From positions 1 through 64,000 of the forward strand of contig JAGLPP010000070.1 in NCBI GenBank assembly GCA_023137315.1: a stretch of DNA of 64,000 nucleotides. Reading direction: 5' to 3'. The DNA comes from Bacteriovoracaceae bacterium. GTDB taxonomy: Bacteria; Bdellovibrionota; Bacteriovoracia; Bacteriovoracales; Bacteriovoracaceae. This document shows, one piece after another, positions 25,846 through 34,940 of this stretch. The notes below the pieces were generated by a model that did no database searches, was not told the origin of the DNA, and saw only the letters and a program-made list of their open reading frames with translations. The translations under genes and the position numbers were made by a program. The stretch's first letter is position 1; each line of letters starts with the position of its first letter.

Positions 25846-25905
25846 TTTGCAATATCCATATGTTACTGTTGTCTAAAACCGTATTCTCCTATAAAACAGA
25901 ATATA

Positions 25906-26436
25906 ATGAAAGTACATAAACTGGAAGGACATAAACTTAAAATATTTTTGGTTGATACGGGCAAAGCAAAACCATTTTGGGGCCGCAAATCTAACAAGGA
26001 ATTGCTTGTAAAAAGTCTTGATGTTCTCGATAGATGGATCACACAGTCAAAAATTTTTGAAAAATTAAAAAAGCGCAAAAAAGATTTTGATTTCACTGTG
26101 ACGCTTTGCGGTAAACAAAGAATACAGACATTAAACAGAAGATTCCGGAAAAAAAACGCCCCTACGGATGTACTTTCGTTTCCCATGTATGAAAATTTAG
26201 TTGAAGATAGTGACTTGTTTGAAAACATAAATTTAGGTGACATCGTAATTTGCAAGGATATTGCTCAAAAACAGGCACGTGCATACGAAGTGACGGAGAA
26301 AGAGGAGTTTGTTCGATTATTGGTTCACGGCTTTTTACACCTTTTTGGATATGATCACGAACTCTCAAGGAAACACGAAATAAAAATGTTCAAGGAACAG
26401 GAAATAATTCTGGGAAAAATTTTAGGCGGGTTGTAA
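25906..26436 (+). CDS. ybeY: Endoribonuclease YbeY (rRNA maturation factor)
   Basis: About 176 residues from ATG 25906; the open frame extends upstream to 25615 but that part lies antisense within mazG and has no ribosome site. The zinc-binding motif HGFLHLFGYDH (H-x3-H-x5-H) is exact for YbeY, as are RFRKKNAPTDVLSFP and NLGDIVICKDIA. YbeY takes part in 16S rRNA 3'-end maturation and ribosome quality control. The TAA stop overlaps the ATG of prfB by one base (TAATG), indicating coupled translation with release factor 2. Confidence 0.93.
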   Translation: MKVHKLEGHKLKIFLVDTGKAKPFWGRKSNKELLVKSLDVLDRWITQSKIFEKLKKRKKDFDFTVTLCGKQRIQTLNRRFRKKNAPTDVLSFPMYENLVEDSDLFENINLGDIVICKDIAQKQARAYEVTEKEEFVRLLVHGFLHLFGYDHELSRKHEIKMFKEQEIILGKILGGL

Positions 26437-27573
26437 TGGAAGAAATATTAAAAATCAAATTGAATGAATGCAAAATCAGCATGCAAGGTTACGACAAGAA
26501 ACTTGAAAGTCTTCGGAGGTCTCTTTGACCTAACTTCCAAAGTAATTCGTCTTGAACAAATAGAAAAACTGGAATTGGAACAAGGATTCTGGGACGACAG
26601 TCAAAAAGCTGGAAAAATTCAAAAAGAAAAATCTGTCGCAAAGGAAATCGTCGACACTTATGATGGTCTGCAAGAGCTTTATGATGAATTTGAAATCCTG
26701 TTGGAGTATGCCGAAGAGGATAACGATGAAGATTCCGCCTCGGAAGGAATAAAGATTTATGATCGTTTCACGGGTAAATTTGATGAAGTCGAAAGACAGG
26801 CATTGTTATCCGAAGAGGCTGATCCAAATAATGCAATTGTTTCCATTAATGCCGGTGCAGGTGGAACAGAGTCCTGTGATTGGGCACAAATGCTTTTTAG
26901 AATGATTACCAGATGGGCAGAAAGAAGAAACTTCAAACACAAGGTTTTAGATTTACAATCCGGCGATTCGGCGGGAATAAAATCCGCCACGGTACTTGTT
27001 GAGGGTAATTTTTCCTACGGATTACTAAAATCAGAGGCTGGAGTTCACCGCTTGGTGCGAATCTCACCATTTGATTCCCAGGGGAGAAGGCATACGTCCT
27101 TTGCCTCAATATTTGTAAGTCCGGAAGTTGACGATGATATTGAGATTGAAATTGAGGAGAAGGATCTTCGGATTGATGTTTATCGTTCCGGCGGAGCCGG
27201 CGGGCAGTCGGTTAATACCACGGATTCTGCAGTGAGAATAACACATTTTCCCAGTAAAATTGTGGTTACATGTCAGAACGAAAGATCGCAATATCAAAAC
27301 CGTGTCCAGGCAATGAAAGTTCTTCGTTCGCGTTTATATGAAATGGAAATTGAAAAAAGGAAGGAGGAACAAGCACAATTTGAGTCCGGAAAAAAGGAGA
27401 TTGCATGGGGGTCACAGATCAGATCCTACGTACTGCACCCGTACAAGATGGTGAAGGATCATCGTACAGATTGTGAAGTTGGATCAGCAGAAAGAGTACT
27501 TGATGGCGATTTGGATGCCTTTATAAATTCATTTTTAAGATGGAATGTGCAAAAAACCGACAGGAGCAAATAG
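26436..27573 (+). CDS. prfB: Peptide chain release factor 2, with programmed +1 frameshift
   Basis: Zero-frame translation starts at ATG 26436, overlaps the ybeY stop and runs 30 codons to an in-frame TGA at 26526-26528. Skipping T26526 continues in the +1 frame to 27573, giving about 378 residues. The release-factor motifs are in the second part: RLVRISPFDSQGRRHTSFAS with the SPF tripeptide specific to RF2 (UGA/UAA), and SGGAGGQSVNTTDSAVRI with the catalytic GGQ. An annotation starting at 26464 in the second frame alone would miss the true N-terminus. The protein terminates translation; the frameshift makes its synthesis depend on its own level. Confidence 0.93.
26514..26529 (+). promoter_or_regulatory. 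RF2 programmed +1 frameshift site
   Basis: The sequence CGG AGG TCT CTT TGA C contains an internal Shine-Dalgarno-like GGAGG, a 3-nt spacer, the slippery CTT and the TGA stop followed by C. This is the same arrangement as the Escherichia coli prfB site. When RF2 is scarce the ribosome slips forward one base instead of stopping, so RF2 controls its own production. Confidence 0.93.
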
Positions 27574-27576
27574 AGA

Positions 27577-28785
27577 ATGTGGACATCATTCAAGGTTATA
27601 TTGGGCCTGATATTCAACGAAAAATCCTCGATAAAATTTGCCATCGGTGTGTTTTTGGGCCTTGGTTTTTCCATTTCGGTTATTTTGTCCACAATCGGCA
27701 TAATGGATGGTTTTGAACTTTCCCTGAGACAGGCACTTAAAAAATCCACAGGGGATTTACAATTTTATTCACGAAAGGGATTTTTTAATGTTGAGGGTGA
27801 AATTTCCAGTTTGCTGGCCGAATTGGGAATTAATGAATATACCGCGGTTATACAATCTCAAGGCTTTGCCATACGCGGAAAAATTTCAAAGGGAGTGCTG
27901 GTCAGAGGAGTTGAACCGGAAAGCTACGCAAAAGTTACCGGGGTATACATTAAAATCAATGAAGGACAGGTCGCACTTGGGGCCGAGCTGGCCAAAAGAC
28001 TGAAAGTAAAAAACGGAGAGGATGTTGTTCTGGCACTCGCCAACGGAAATACTGAAATTTCGGCACTACCACAGCTCACACGATTCAAAGTGGGACAGAT
28101 AATTAAACATGAAATTTACCAAAAAGACTCCAGAATGTTTTATCTTGCCAAAAAAAGATTGAAACAGATGATGCAGCTTCGCTATTCCACTAATAATGTT
28201 CTTGTAAATCTGGCGTCTGCCAAAGATCATGCCATCAACAAAAAACACACCGAGAAAATTCTTGTACTGAGAAAAACATTGAAAAATGCACTTGGAAGCA
28301 AGTTTGCTGTTTTTCCCTACTGGCATGAATTCTCGTCATTAATCCAGGCCGTGGAGGTTGAAAAATTTGTCATCGGTATAATTCTTCAACTGGTTGTTAT
28401 TATCTCGGTTTTTAATGTACTTGCGTTTATTATTTTTTTGAATGAAGGCAGATCACGCGAACTTTTTTTGATCCGGGCACTTGGAATTGGAAGAAAGAGG
28501 TTTACCAGGGTCTGGTTGTTGTTAATTGCACTTTTATGGAGTGTTTCATGTTTCATATCAATATTCATGGTGAAAATTTTCGATATTTTTCTAAGGAATT
28601 TCAGCTTTTTTGAATCCTTGAGTGACATATACAATATCGGAACACTCTCTTTGTCTCTTGATCTGTTTGATTATATACTTGTCTTTGTACTTGCATTAGC
28701 ATGGCTTTTTTTAATCTCATGGTTTGGACTTGCAAGATTGAAAAAAATATCAATCCTGAAAGGTTTGAGAAAGGAATTTGCGTAA
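27577..28785 (+). CDS. LolC/LolE-family lipoprotein-releasing permease
   Basis: The protein has 402 residues. It begins with a membrane helix (IKFAIGVFLGLGFSISVILSTIGIMDGFE), the start pattern of LolC/E proteins, then a periplasmic domain of about 200 residues, and three more helices in the C-terminal third (the FtsX/MacB permease core, VVIISVFNVLAFIIFLNEGRSRELFLIRALG). With the LolD ATPase encoded 18 bases downstream it would extract lipoproteins from the inner membrane and hand them to the periplasmic carrier. Only one permease gene is present here, so the complex may be a homodimer, or the partner lies elsewhere. prfB ends 3 bases upstream. Confidence 0.87.
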   Translation: MWTSFKVILGLIFNEKSSIKFAIGVFLGLGFSISVILSTIGIMDGFELSLRQALKKSTGDLQFYSRKGFFNVEGEISSLLAELGINEYTAVIQSQGFAIRGKISKGVLVRGVEPESYAKVTGVYIKINEGQVALGAELAKRLKVKNGEDVVLALANGNTEISALPQLTRFKVGQIIKHEIYQKDSRMFYLAKKRLKQMMQLRYSTNNVLVNLASAKDHAINKKHTEKILVLRKTLKNALGSKFAVFPYWHEFSSLIQAVEVEKFVIGIILQLVVIISVFNVLAFIIFLNEGRSRELFLIRALGIGRKRFTRVWLLLIALLWSVSCFISIFMVKIFDIFLRNFSFFESLSDIYNIGTLSLSLDLFDYILVFVLALAWLFLISWFGLARLKKISILKGLRKEFA

Positions 28786-28803
28786 ATTAAAAAGGGGATA
28801 CAA

Positions 28804-29493
28804 TTGGTGGCCGGTGATACACTTGTTACAGTGGATAATGTTGAAAAAAAATTTGGCAAAATGATAGCCTTGGGAGGAGTAACTCTTTCCCTGGCAAAAA
28901 ATTCCCAATATGTCATTACCGGAGCCTCTGGTTCCGGCAAATCAACCTTGCTTTATCTTCTTGGAGGATTGGACATTCCTTCAAAAGGTGATATTTTCAT
29001 TGAAGGGAGAAATCTCACAAGTCTTGGTGACGAATTACTCGCAACTTTCAGAAATAAATTTGTTGGTTTTGTTTTTCAGTTTCATTTTTTGTTACCAACA
29101 ATGGATTGTATGAATAATATTCTTTTACCGGCCCGGATTGGTGGTTTTGATATCAGCAAAATAAAAGAGGAGACGACAGAACTTGCAGGGATATTGGGCA
29201 TAACTCATTGTCTTTCCAAATATCCATTTGAACTTTCAGGAGGAGAGCAACAACGCGTTAATATCGTCAGATCATTATCTTTAAAACCAAAACTTCTTCT
29301 TTGCGACGAACCTACTGGAAATCTTGATTCTCAAAATTCCGATATTGTAATCACTCTTCTTATGGAATTAACACAGAAATATGGATCAACGCTAGTTGTC
29401 GTAACTCATGATAGAAGCGTCGCAGCACGTTTTAAAAACCGTTTTACGTTGCGCGACGGCAAGGTGGATAGTCTGTCCGTGTCAGGTGTTTAA
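28804..29493 (+). CDS. lolD: ABC transporter ATPase, LolD-like
   Basis: The protein has 229 residues. All ABC motifs are present: Walker A GASGSGKST, Q-loop VFQFHFLLP, signature LSGGEQQRVNIVRSL, Walker B LLLCDEPTGNLD and H-loop VVTHDRS. The MacB/LolD-type form (GEQQR, EPTGNLD) and its place right after a LolC/E permease identify it as LolD. It powers lipoprotein release at the inner membrane. The start is TTG 28804 or GTG 28807 after AAGGGG; both give nearly the same protein. Confidence 0.9.
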   Translation: MVAGDTLVTVDNVEKKFGKMIALGGVTLSLAKNSQYVITGASGSGKSTLLYLLGGLDIPSKGDIFIEGRNLTSLGDELLATFRNKFVGFVFQFHFLLPTMDCMNNILLPARIGGFDISKIKEETTELAGILGITHCLSKYPFELSGGEQQRVNIVRSLSLKPKLLLCDEPTGNLDSQNSDIVITLLMELTQKYGSTLVVVTHDRSVAARFKNRFTLRDGKVDSLSVSGV

Positions 29494-29669
29494 ATCCAAA
29501 TCCATTGAAAAGAATTGAAATATGTGCATTTTCTCTTTGTAAGATGAAGGGATTATTGATATTTTCTTAATTCTTGAATATATTGCTTGGACAATATGAC
29601 TTACTGCACTTATCGGTCTAATTGTCGGGCATATGTAATAGGGATGTTATAAAAATAATTGGAGATCGA

Positions 29670-31976
29670 ATGTCTCTTGCTCGTTTGATATTCATAAGGT
29701 TAATAATAGTAATGGTCTTCGTTTGCGGCGTTGCTGATGCCAGCACTGTTGTTGGCAACGATTTGGGCCCACGGAAAAATCTCTTTGTAATCAAGTCAAT
29801 TACATTTAAAGGACTGAAAAAAGTTGAGAAGGAAGCGGTTCTGGAAAAGATATCATCAAAGGTTGGAATGACTCTTGATAACTATCTTCTTCGCAAGGAT
29901 TTAAGAAAAATCTACGACATGAAATATTTTGATTTTGTCGAAGCTCATACAAACAATAAAGGACGACTTACATTCATAGTGAGGGAGAAACCGATAATAA
30001 CCAATATCGTCCTCAAGGGTAACGACGACATCGGAGAAGATGATCTTCTTCAACAGGTTAAAAGCAGAAAGTTTTCAATTCTCGATGTTAATACAGTTAA
30101 AAATGACATTAAATCACTACAGAAATATTATGAAGAGAAGGGTTATTACCTAGCCTCTGTCGACTATACGATAAAGCTTGTAAACAAGGAAAATATTGAA
30201 CTTGTTTTCAATATCAAGGAATTTGACAAGGTAAGAGTCAAAAAGATCATTTTTCTTGGGAACGGTGCCTTTTCCGATCAACAACTCAAAGGCATAATGG
30301 AAACCAGGGAAGAGGGACTTTTTTCCTTCATGAGCGGGGCTGGAAATTTCAAGGAATTCAATTTTCAAACAGACATTGAAAGAATCAAATATTTTTACAA
30401 GACGAAGGGATATCTTCAAGTGAATGTGGGGACCCCGGATATTACTGTTTCAGAGGATAAAAAGTGGGTATTCGTCACCATCAAGCTGACAGAAGGACCG
30501 CAATTTTCCGTTAATGAGATATCTTTTCAGGGTGAGGTTCTTTTTTCGGAAGAAGAAATAAGAGAGAAAATCAATCTAAAAAGTGACAGTATTTACTCCG
30601 AGGAGACACTGAGAAAAGACATACAGAAACTTACAGAGATGTATCAAGACAAAGGGTACGCCTTCGCCAACGTTCTACGGACTCTTAATGTTGTTCCCGG
30701 TGAAAACAAGGTTGATGTGGAGTTCTCATTTGAAAAGGGAAAAATGGCCTACTTCGGAAAAATAACCGTCAAGGGAAATCACAAAACACGGGACAAGGTT
30801 GTCAGAAGAGAACTTCTTATCAGAGAGGGACGAAAATTTTCCGGAACTGATATGCGAAAATCCAAGGAAAATGTTGAACGCCTCGGATTTTTTGAACCAA
30901 ATAGTATCGTTTTCAATACAAATACACCGAAAGGCAAGGACGATGTTCTGGATGTGGAAATATCGGTCAAGGAGCGTAATACAGGACAGATTTCCCTGGG
31001 GGCAGGATACTCCACGGCTTCCGGTGGATTCATGCAGGCGTCTATTGCACAGACAAACCTGATGGGACGCGGACAAAATCTGTCATTCAGTTTGTCTCTT
31101 GCGAAAACCAGCAAGACGTTCAACGTTGGTTTTACCGAGCCATATCTCTTTGACACAAAATGGACCGCCGGAGGTGACATATTCCGCATTCATAATTCAG
31201 CAAGTGACTCCTACAGCTACAAACGTACTGGTTTCGATACAAGAATAGGTTATCCGATTTTTGATTATACAAGACTTTTCATGACATATAAATTTGAAGA
31301 TACAACGATTAGTTCATTAGATAATCCTTCCATTGATACAGAAACCGAAAACGGTATTGCCTCATCGGTAAAAACAACATTGGTTCATGACAAGAGAAAT
31401 AATCGTTTTGAACCAACAAGTGGACATTACGTCAGTACATCCGCCGAATATGCAGGAATTGGTGGAGATAAAAGATGGTTGCGATATGATTTCGACACCA
31501 GGTATTTTAAAAGTGTCTGGGAAGATCTTATTCTACGATCACGAGTGTACGCGGCAAAGATGAACAAGGTGGGAGGACAAAAAATACCAAGAACAGAAAA
31601 ATATACGCTGGGTGGTGCAAGAAACATGAGAGGTTTCGAACCTGAAGCAATAGGTCCAAAAAGGACCATCACTTACGCCAATGGTCTCAAAAGAATTTAT
31701 AATGATGGCGGACTTTTTTCTATTTTGGGAACCGTTGAATTGGAACATCCCCTGGCAAGAGAAGCCGGTCTCAAGTGGGTCCTGTTTTTTGACGCCGGTA
31801 ACATTTACAGAAAGCATATTGGAGAGAGAAAAAATTATACGTTTAAAATGGATTACGGTATCGGTATCAGATGGTTCTCTCCTATCGGAGTATTACGTTT
31901 TGAATATGGAGTACCAATCAATCCTGACGCTGCTGCAGGCAGCCAGTTCCATTTTGACATAGGACAATTATTCTGA
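29670..31976 (+). CDS. bamA: Outer-membrane protein assembly factor BamA
   Basis: About 768 residues from ATG 29670, which has GGAGA 4-5 nt upstream and directly precedes the signal peptide (LIFIRLIIVMVFVCGVADA); ATG 29622 would add residues before it. Residues 40-430 contain five POTRA-like repeats, seen as recurrent I-x-F-x-G/GN segments (IVLKGND, IIFLGNG, ISFQGE, ITVKGN). The C-terminal 340 residues are a beta-barrel with the loop motif NMRGFEPEAIGP (the conserved RGF of Omp85 proteins) and a final Phe. BamA inserts beta-barrel proteins in the outer membrane. Neighbours skp and the lpx genes give the classical order. Confidence 0.95.
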   Translation: MSLARLIFIRLIIVMVFVCGVADASTVVGNDLGPRKNLFVIKSITFKGLKKVEKEAVLEKISSKVGMTLDNYLLRKDLRKIYDMKYFDFVEAHTNNKGRLTFIVREKPIITNIVLKGNDDIGEDDLLQQVKSRKFSILDVNTVKNDIKSLQKYYEEKGYYLASVDYTIKLVNKENIELVFNIKEFDKVRVKKIIFLGNGAFSDQQLKGIMETREEGLFSFMSGAGNFKEFNFQTDIERIKYFYKTKGYLQVNVGTPDITVSEDKKWVFVTIKLTEGPQFSVNEISFQGEVLFSEEEIREKINLKSDSIYSEETLRKDIQKLTEMYQDKGYAFANVLRTLNVVPGENKVDVEFSFEKGKMAYFGKITVKGNHKTRDKVVRRELLIREGRKFSGTDMRKSKENVERLGFFEPNSIVFNTNTPKGKDDVLDVEISVKERNTGQISLGAGYSTASGGFMQASIAQTNLMGRGQNLSFSLSLAKTSKTFNVGFTEPYLFDTKWTAGGDIFRIHNSASDSYSYKRTGFDTRIGYPIFDYTRLFMTYKFEDTTISSLDNPSIDTETENGIASSVKTTLVHDKRNNRFEPTSGHYVSTSAEYAGIGGDKRWLRYDFDTRYFKSVWEDLILRSRVYAAKMNKVGGQKIPRTEKYTLGGARNMRGFEPEAIGPKRTITYANGLKRIYNDGGLFSILGTVELEHPLAREAGLKWVLFFDAGNIYRKHIGERKNYTFKMDYGIGIRWFSPIGVLRFEYGVPINPDAAAGSQFHFDIGQLF

Positions 31977-32005
31977 TTTTTTAGGATTTAAAAAGGAGAA
32001 ATATA

Positions 32006-32518
32006 ATGAAGAAAATTTTTGTGTGCCTCATGCTGTTTAGTCTGGCCATGCCTGTTTTTGCAAAATTTGTTATCGGACAGGTTGATGTCCAAAAAGTCCT
32101 GGTAAGCGTCAATATGGGAAAGAAAATCCAAAAGAAGCTTCAGAAAGAATTCAAAAAAAAGGAAAAAGAACTTAAAGGGAAAGAAAGCAACTTGCGAAAG
32201 ATTCAAGAGGACTTTGAAAAACAAAGATTGGTAATGAATAACGATGCCAAACGCAAAAAAGAAGTTGAAATGCAAAAAAAGTTGTTAAAACTTCGCGAGC
32301 TGTCCATGAAATACCAAAATGAAATGCAAAGCATGGAACAAAAAGAAAAAATGCCCATTTTAAAGAAAATCAAGGAAATTATTCAGACTGTTTCCAAAAA
32401 AAATGCAGTTGAATTTACCTTTGAAACAAGCACTACACCCATTGTTTACGCTAAAAATGTCAAGGATTTAACTGCTGAAATTATTAAAGAATTTAATAAA
32501 AAACATCCAGCAAAATAA
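32006..32518 (+). CDS. skp: Periplasmic chaperone Skp/OmpH
   Basis: The protein has 170 residues with a signal peptide (MKKIFVCLMLFSLAMPVFA). The mature protein starts KFVIGQVDVQKVL, the first strand of OmpH proteins, followed by a long Lys/Glu-rich coiled coil (about residues 40-115) and a returning C-terminal strand (VEFTFETSTTPIVYA). Skp trimers hold unfolded outer-membrane proteins in the periplasm and pass them to BamA, encoded 29 bases upstream. AAGGAG lies before the ATG. Confidence 0.92.
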   Translation: MKKIFVCLMLFSLAMPVFAKFVIGQVDVQKVLVSVNMGKKIQKKLQKEFKKKEKELKGKESNLRKIQEDFEKQRLVMNNDAKRKKEVEMQKKLLKLRELSMKYQNEMQSMEQKEKMPILKKIKEIIQTVSKKNAVEFTFETSTTPIVYAKNVKDLTAEIIKEFNKKHPAK

Positions 32519-32546
32519 TTCCTGCACTTTTTGAAGGATTTGTTTT

Positions 32547-33611
32547 TTGAAACTAAATGAACTTAAAAAATATGACTCCTCGATCAATTTGGTCTATCCG
32601 GATTTCTGGGATAGTAAGATCTCAGGAATTTCCACAACAGAATCGCCGATGGCAAACCACATCGTCTTTATCCGCGAAAAAAAATTTCTTGAGAATTTTC
32701 TGGAAAAGTTGCGAAGTGGAAACATTAACTCTTCCAATATTGTGCTGATAGAGGAGAAATTCTGGAATTGTTTACAGGAAGACAATGGAACCTTGCTCAA
32801 AGATATGAAACGTGTTCTATCGATGATCGCCACTGTCAAGGATGTCAACCTCTCAATGTCACGACTGTCCAGGCCTTATTACGAAAAGATGGTTGATGAT
32901 TTTGATGATATTGTGGACGGCCGCAAAACCGAAACAGCAAGAATACATCCTGAAACAAAGATCGCACCCAACGTTTTTATTGGAAAAAATGTCGTTATTG
33001 AAAGAGGCGCAATAATCAACTCAGGATGTGTCATTCTTTCAAACTCTAAAATTGGTGAGGATACAATCCTTTATCCCAATGTCTCAATTTATCAAAATGT
33101 AAAAATTGGCAAAAATTGCAGACTACATTCAGGTGTCGTCATCGGTTCTGACGGATTTGGATATAACTTTGACGGAACCAAACATGTGAAAGTCTGGCAT
33201 ATGGGTGGGGCCATTCTTGAGAACAATGTGGAGATCGGGTCATGTTCCTGTATCGATGGAGGAACTTTTTCTCCAACGATTATTGGAAACGGTAGCAAAA
33301 TTGATAATGGAGTCCAGATCGGCCATAATTGCTTCATTGGAAAAGGGGTGATTCTCTGCGGACATGTAGGTCTATCCGGCAGTTGTACCGTAGGCCATTA
33401 TACCGTTATGGGTGGAAAATCAGGAATGGGACCGGGTGTAACAATTGGGGATTCCTGTCAGGTGGCCGGAGGGGCATTGGTTTCCAAGGACTGGCCTTCT
33501 AAAAGCGTTGTCGCAGGACATCCAGCAAGATCTATTAATGACTGGTTCAGGGCAAATGCGTTTATTCAGAATCAAATAAAGAAAAAAAAGAAAACAATAA
33601 AAGGATCATAA
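32547..33611 (+). CDS. lpxD: UDP-3-O-(3-hydroxyacyl)glucosamine N-acyltransferase
   Basis: The protein has 354 residues. The start is TTG, 8 nt after GAAGGA, since no ATG is suitably placed. An N-terminal uridine-binding domain (about 1-100) is followed by a left-handed beta-helix of hexapeptide repeats (IGKNVVIERGAIINSG, VQIGHNCFIGKGV) with the active-site His in IGHN, and a C-terminal helix. It adds the N-linked acyl chain in the third step of lipid A synthesis. The stop overlaps the fabZ start (TAATG). Order skp-lpxD-fabZ-lpxA is conserved among Gram-negatives. Confidence 0.95.
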   Translation: MKLNELKKYDSSINLVYPDFWDSKISGISTTESPMANHIVFIREKKFLENFLEKLRSGNINSSNIVLIEEKFWNCLQEDNGTLLKDMKRVLSMIATVKDVNLSMSRLSRPYYEKMVDDFDDIVDGRKTETARIHPETKIAPNVFIGKNVVIERGAIINSGCVILSNSKIGEDTILYPNVSIYQNVKIGKNCRLHSGVVIGSDGFGYNFDGTKHVKVWHMGGAILENNVEIGSCSCIDGGTFSPTIIGNGSKIDNGVQIGHNCFIGKGVILCGHVGLSGSCTVGHYTVMGGKSGMGPGVTIGDSCQVAGGALVSKDWPSKSVVAGHPARSINDWFRANAFIQNQIKKKKKTIKGS

Positions 33612-34111
33612 TGTATCTTGATAAGGAAAAAATAATATCATTTCTACCTCACAGGGATCCATTTCTTTTTTTGGATTCAATTGAATCGATAAAAAAGAAC
33701 GATAAGGAGCTTAAGGCAGGTGATATCACAACCAATAATGATACGCTGGGAGTTGAAATTGAGGCCAATTTTCATGTCCGCGATGATTTACAAATTTTAA
33801 GAGGACATTTTCCCGGCAACCCTATTCTCCCTGGAGTTGTCCAGGTTGAAATGATGGCACAGGCTTCATGTTTTGCCATAACTGTTCGCGCTGCTGATCC
33901 ATTTAATATTAATCTTGATGTTGCTTTTATGGGTATTAATAACAGCAAATTCAGAAAACCTGTTGTTCCCGGAATGAATCTTAAAATCAAATGTATTTGT
34001 ACAAAATGCAGGGGTGCATTTAACAATCCCATTATGAGCTACGATTGCAAAATATTTCATGAAGATATCTTGATGAGCGAAACAACCATTTTGGCAATGG
34101 TTAAATATTAA
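33611..34111 (+). CDS. fabZ: 3-hydroxyacyl-ACP dehydratase
   Basis: The protein has 166 residues. The hot-dog fold signature is exact: HRDPFLFLDSI near the start, and HFPGNPILPGVVQVEMMAQA with the catalytic His and Glu. It dehydrates 3-hydroxyacyl-ACP in fatty-acid elongation and competes with LpxA/LpxD for 3-hydroxyacyl chains, which explains its place between their genes. Its ATG overlaps the lpxD stop by one base. Confidence 0.95.
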   Translation: MYLDKEKIISFLPHRDPFLFLDSIESIKKNDKELKAGDITTNNDTLGVEIEANFHVRDDLQILRGHFPGNPILPGVVQVEMMAQASCFAITVRAADPFNINLDVAFMGINNSKFRKPVVPGMNLKIKCICTKCRGAFNNPIMSYDCKIFHEDILMSETTILAMVKY

Positions 34112-34123
34112 AAGAGGATAGAC

Positions 34124-34921
34124 ATGAGTGTAAAAATCCATCCTACAGCGATTATTTCAGATGGAGCAACCTTTGATGAAAATGTATCTGTCGGGCCATA
34201 TTCCATTATCGGACCAAACGTTAAAATTGGAAGCGGAACAATAGTTAAGTCACATGTGGTAATTGAGGGAGATGTTGAAATTGGAAAAAATAATACATTT
34301 TTTCAATTTTGCTCCATCGGTGCACCACCACAGGATACTTCATACAAGAATGAACCAACGAAAGTAAAAATTGGTGATAATAATACTTTCCGTGAAAGTT
34401 GCACCGTTCATCGTGCCACCACAAAGGAAAACATGATGACTATAGTTGGATCAGGCGGACTCTTTATGGCCTATTCCCATATAGCTCATGACTGCGTTGT
34501 TGGTGATGGTTGTATTGTAGTTAACTCGGTCAACCTTGCAGGGCATGTGAAACTTGGAAACAGGGTTATTCTTGGAGGTGGAACGAATGTTTCCCAATTT
34601 GTAACAATAGGAACTGCCGGCTATCTTGGTGGTGCAAGTGCCGTGGATCGTGATATTCCTCCATATTGTACTGCTATCGGAAACCGAGTCAGACTTAAGG
34701 GAATAAATATCATTGGTCTTCGAAGAATGGGACATGACAGACAGGTAATCAGTGAAGTTGTTGAATTTTATCGCTCAATGGAATCATCAGCTTTTTCACC
34801 GAAATCATTCATTGACAACGATAAATGTATGAAAGATTACAAGAAGAACCCTGTCGTCATGGAAATTGTAGAGTCTATAAATGTCTCAAAGGTTGGAATT
34901 GCACCATTTTTTATGTCTTAG
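34124..34921 (+). CDS. lpxA: UDP-N-acetylglucosamine acyltransferase
   Basis: The protein has 265 residues, the normal length. A left-handed beta-helix of hexapeptide repeats (VSVGPYSIIGPNVKIGSG) is followed by FRESCTVHRATTKEN and MAYSHIAHDCVVGDGC, which holds the catalytic His (His125 region). The C-terminal helical domain includes LKGINIIGLRRMG. It performs the first committed step of lipid A synthesis, O-acylation of UDP-GlcNAc or its 3-amino analogue. AGAGGA lies upstream of the ATG. Confidence 0.95.
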   Translation: MSVKIHPTAIISDGATFDENVSVGPYSIIGPNVKIGSGTIVKSHVVIEGDVEIGKNNTFFQFCSIGAPPQDTSYKNEPTKVKIGDNNTFRESCTVHRATTKENMMTIVGSGGLFMAYSHIAHDCVVGDGCIVVNSVNLAGHVKLGNRVILGGGTNVSQFVTIGTAGYLGGASAVDRDIPPYCTAIGNRVRLKGINIIGLRRMGHDRQVISEVVEFYRSMESSAFSPKSFIDNDKCMKDYKKNPVVMEIVESINVSKVGIAPFFMS

Positions 34922-34940
34922 TAAAACGAGGGGATTAAAA

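Noticed and set aside
25615-25905. N-terminal extension of ybeY to 25615
   Set aside because: It is antisense to mazG, has no ribosome site, and YbeY proteins begin near 25906.
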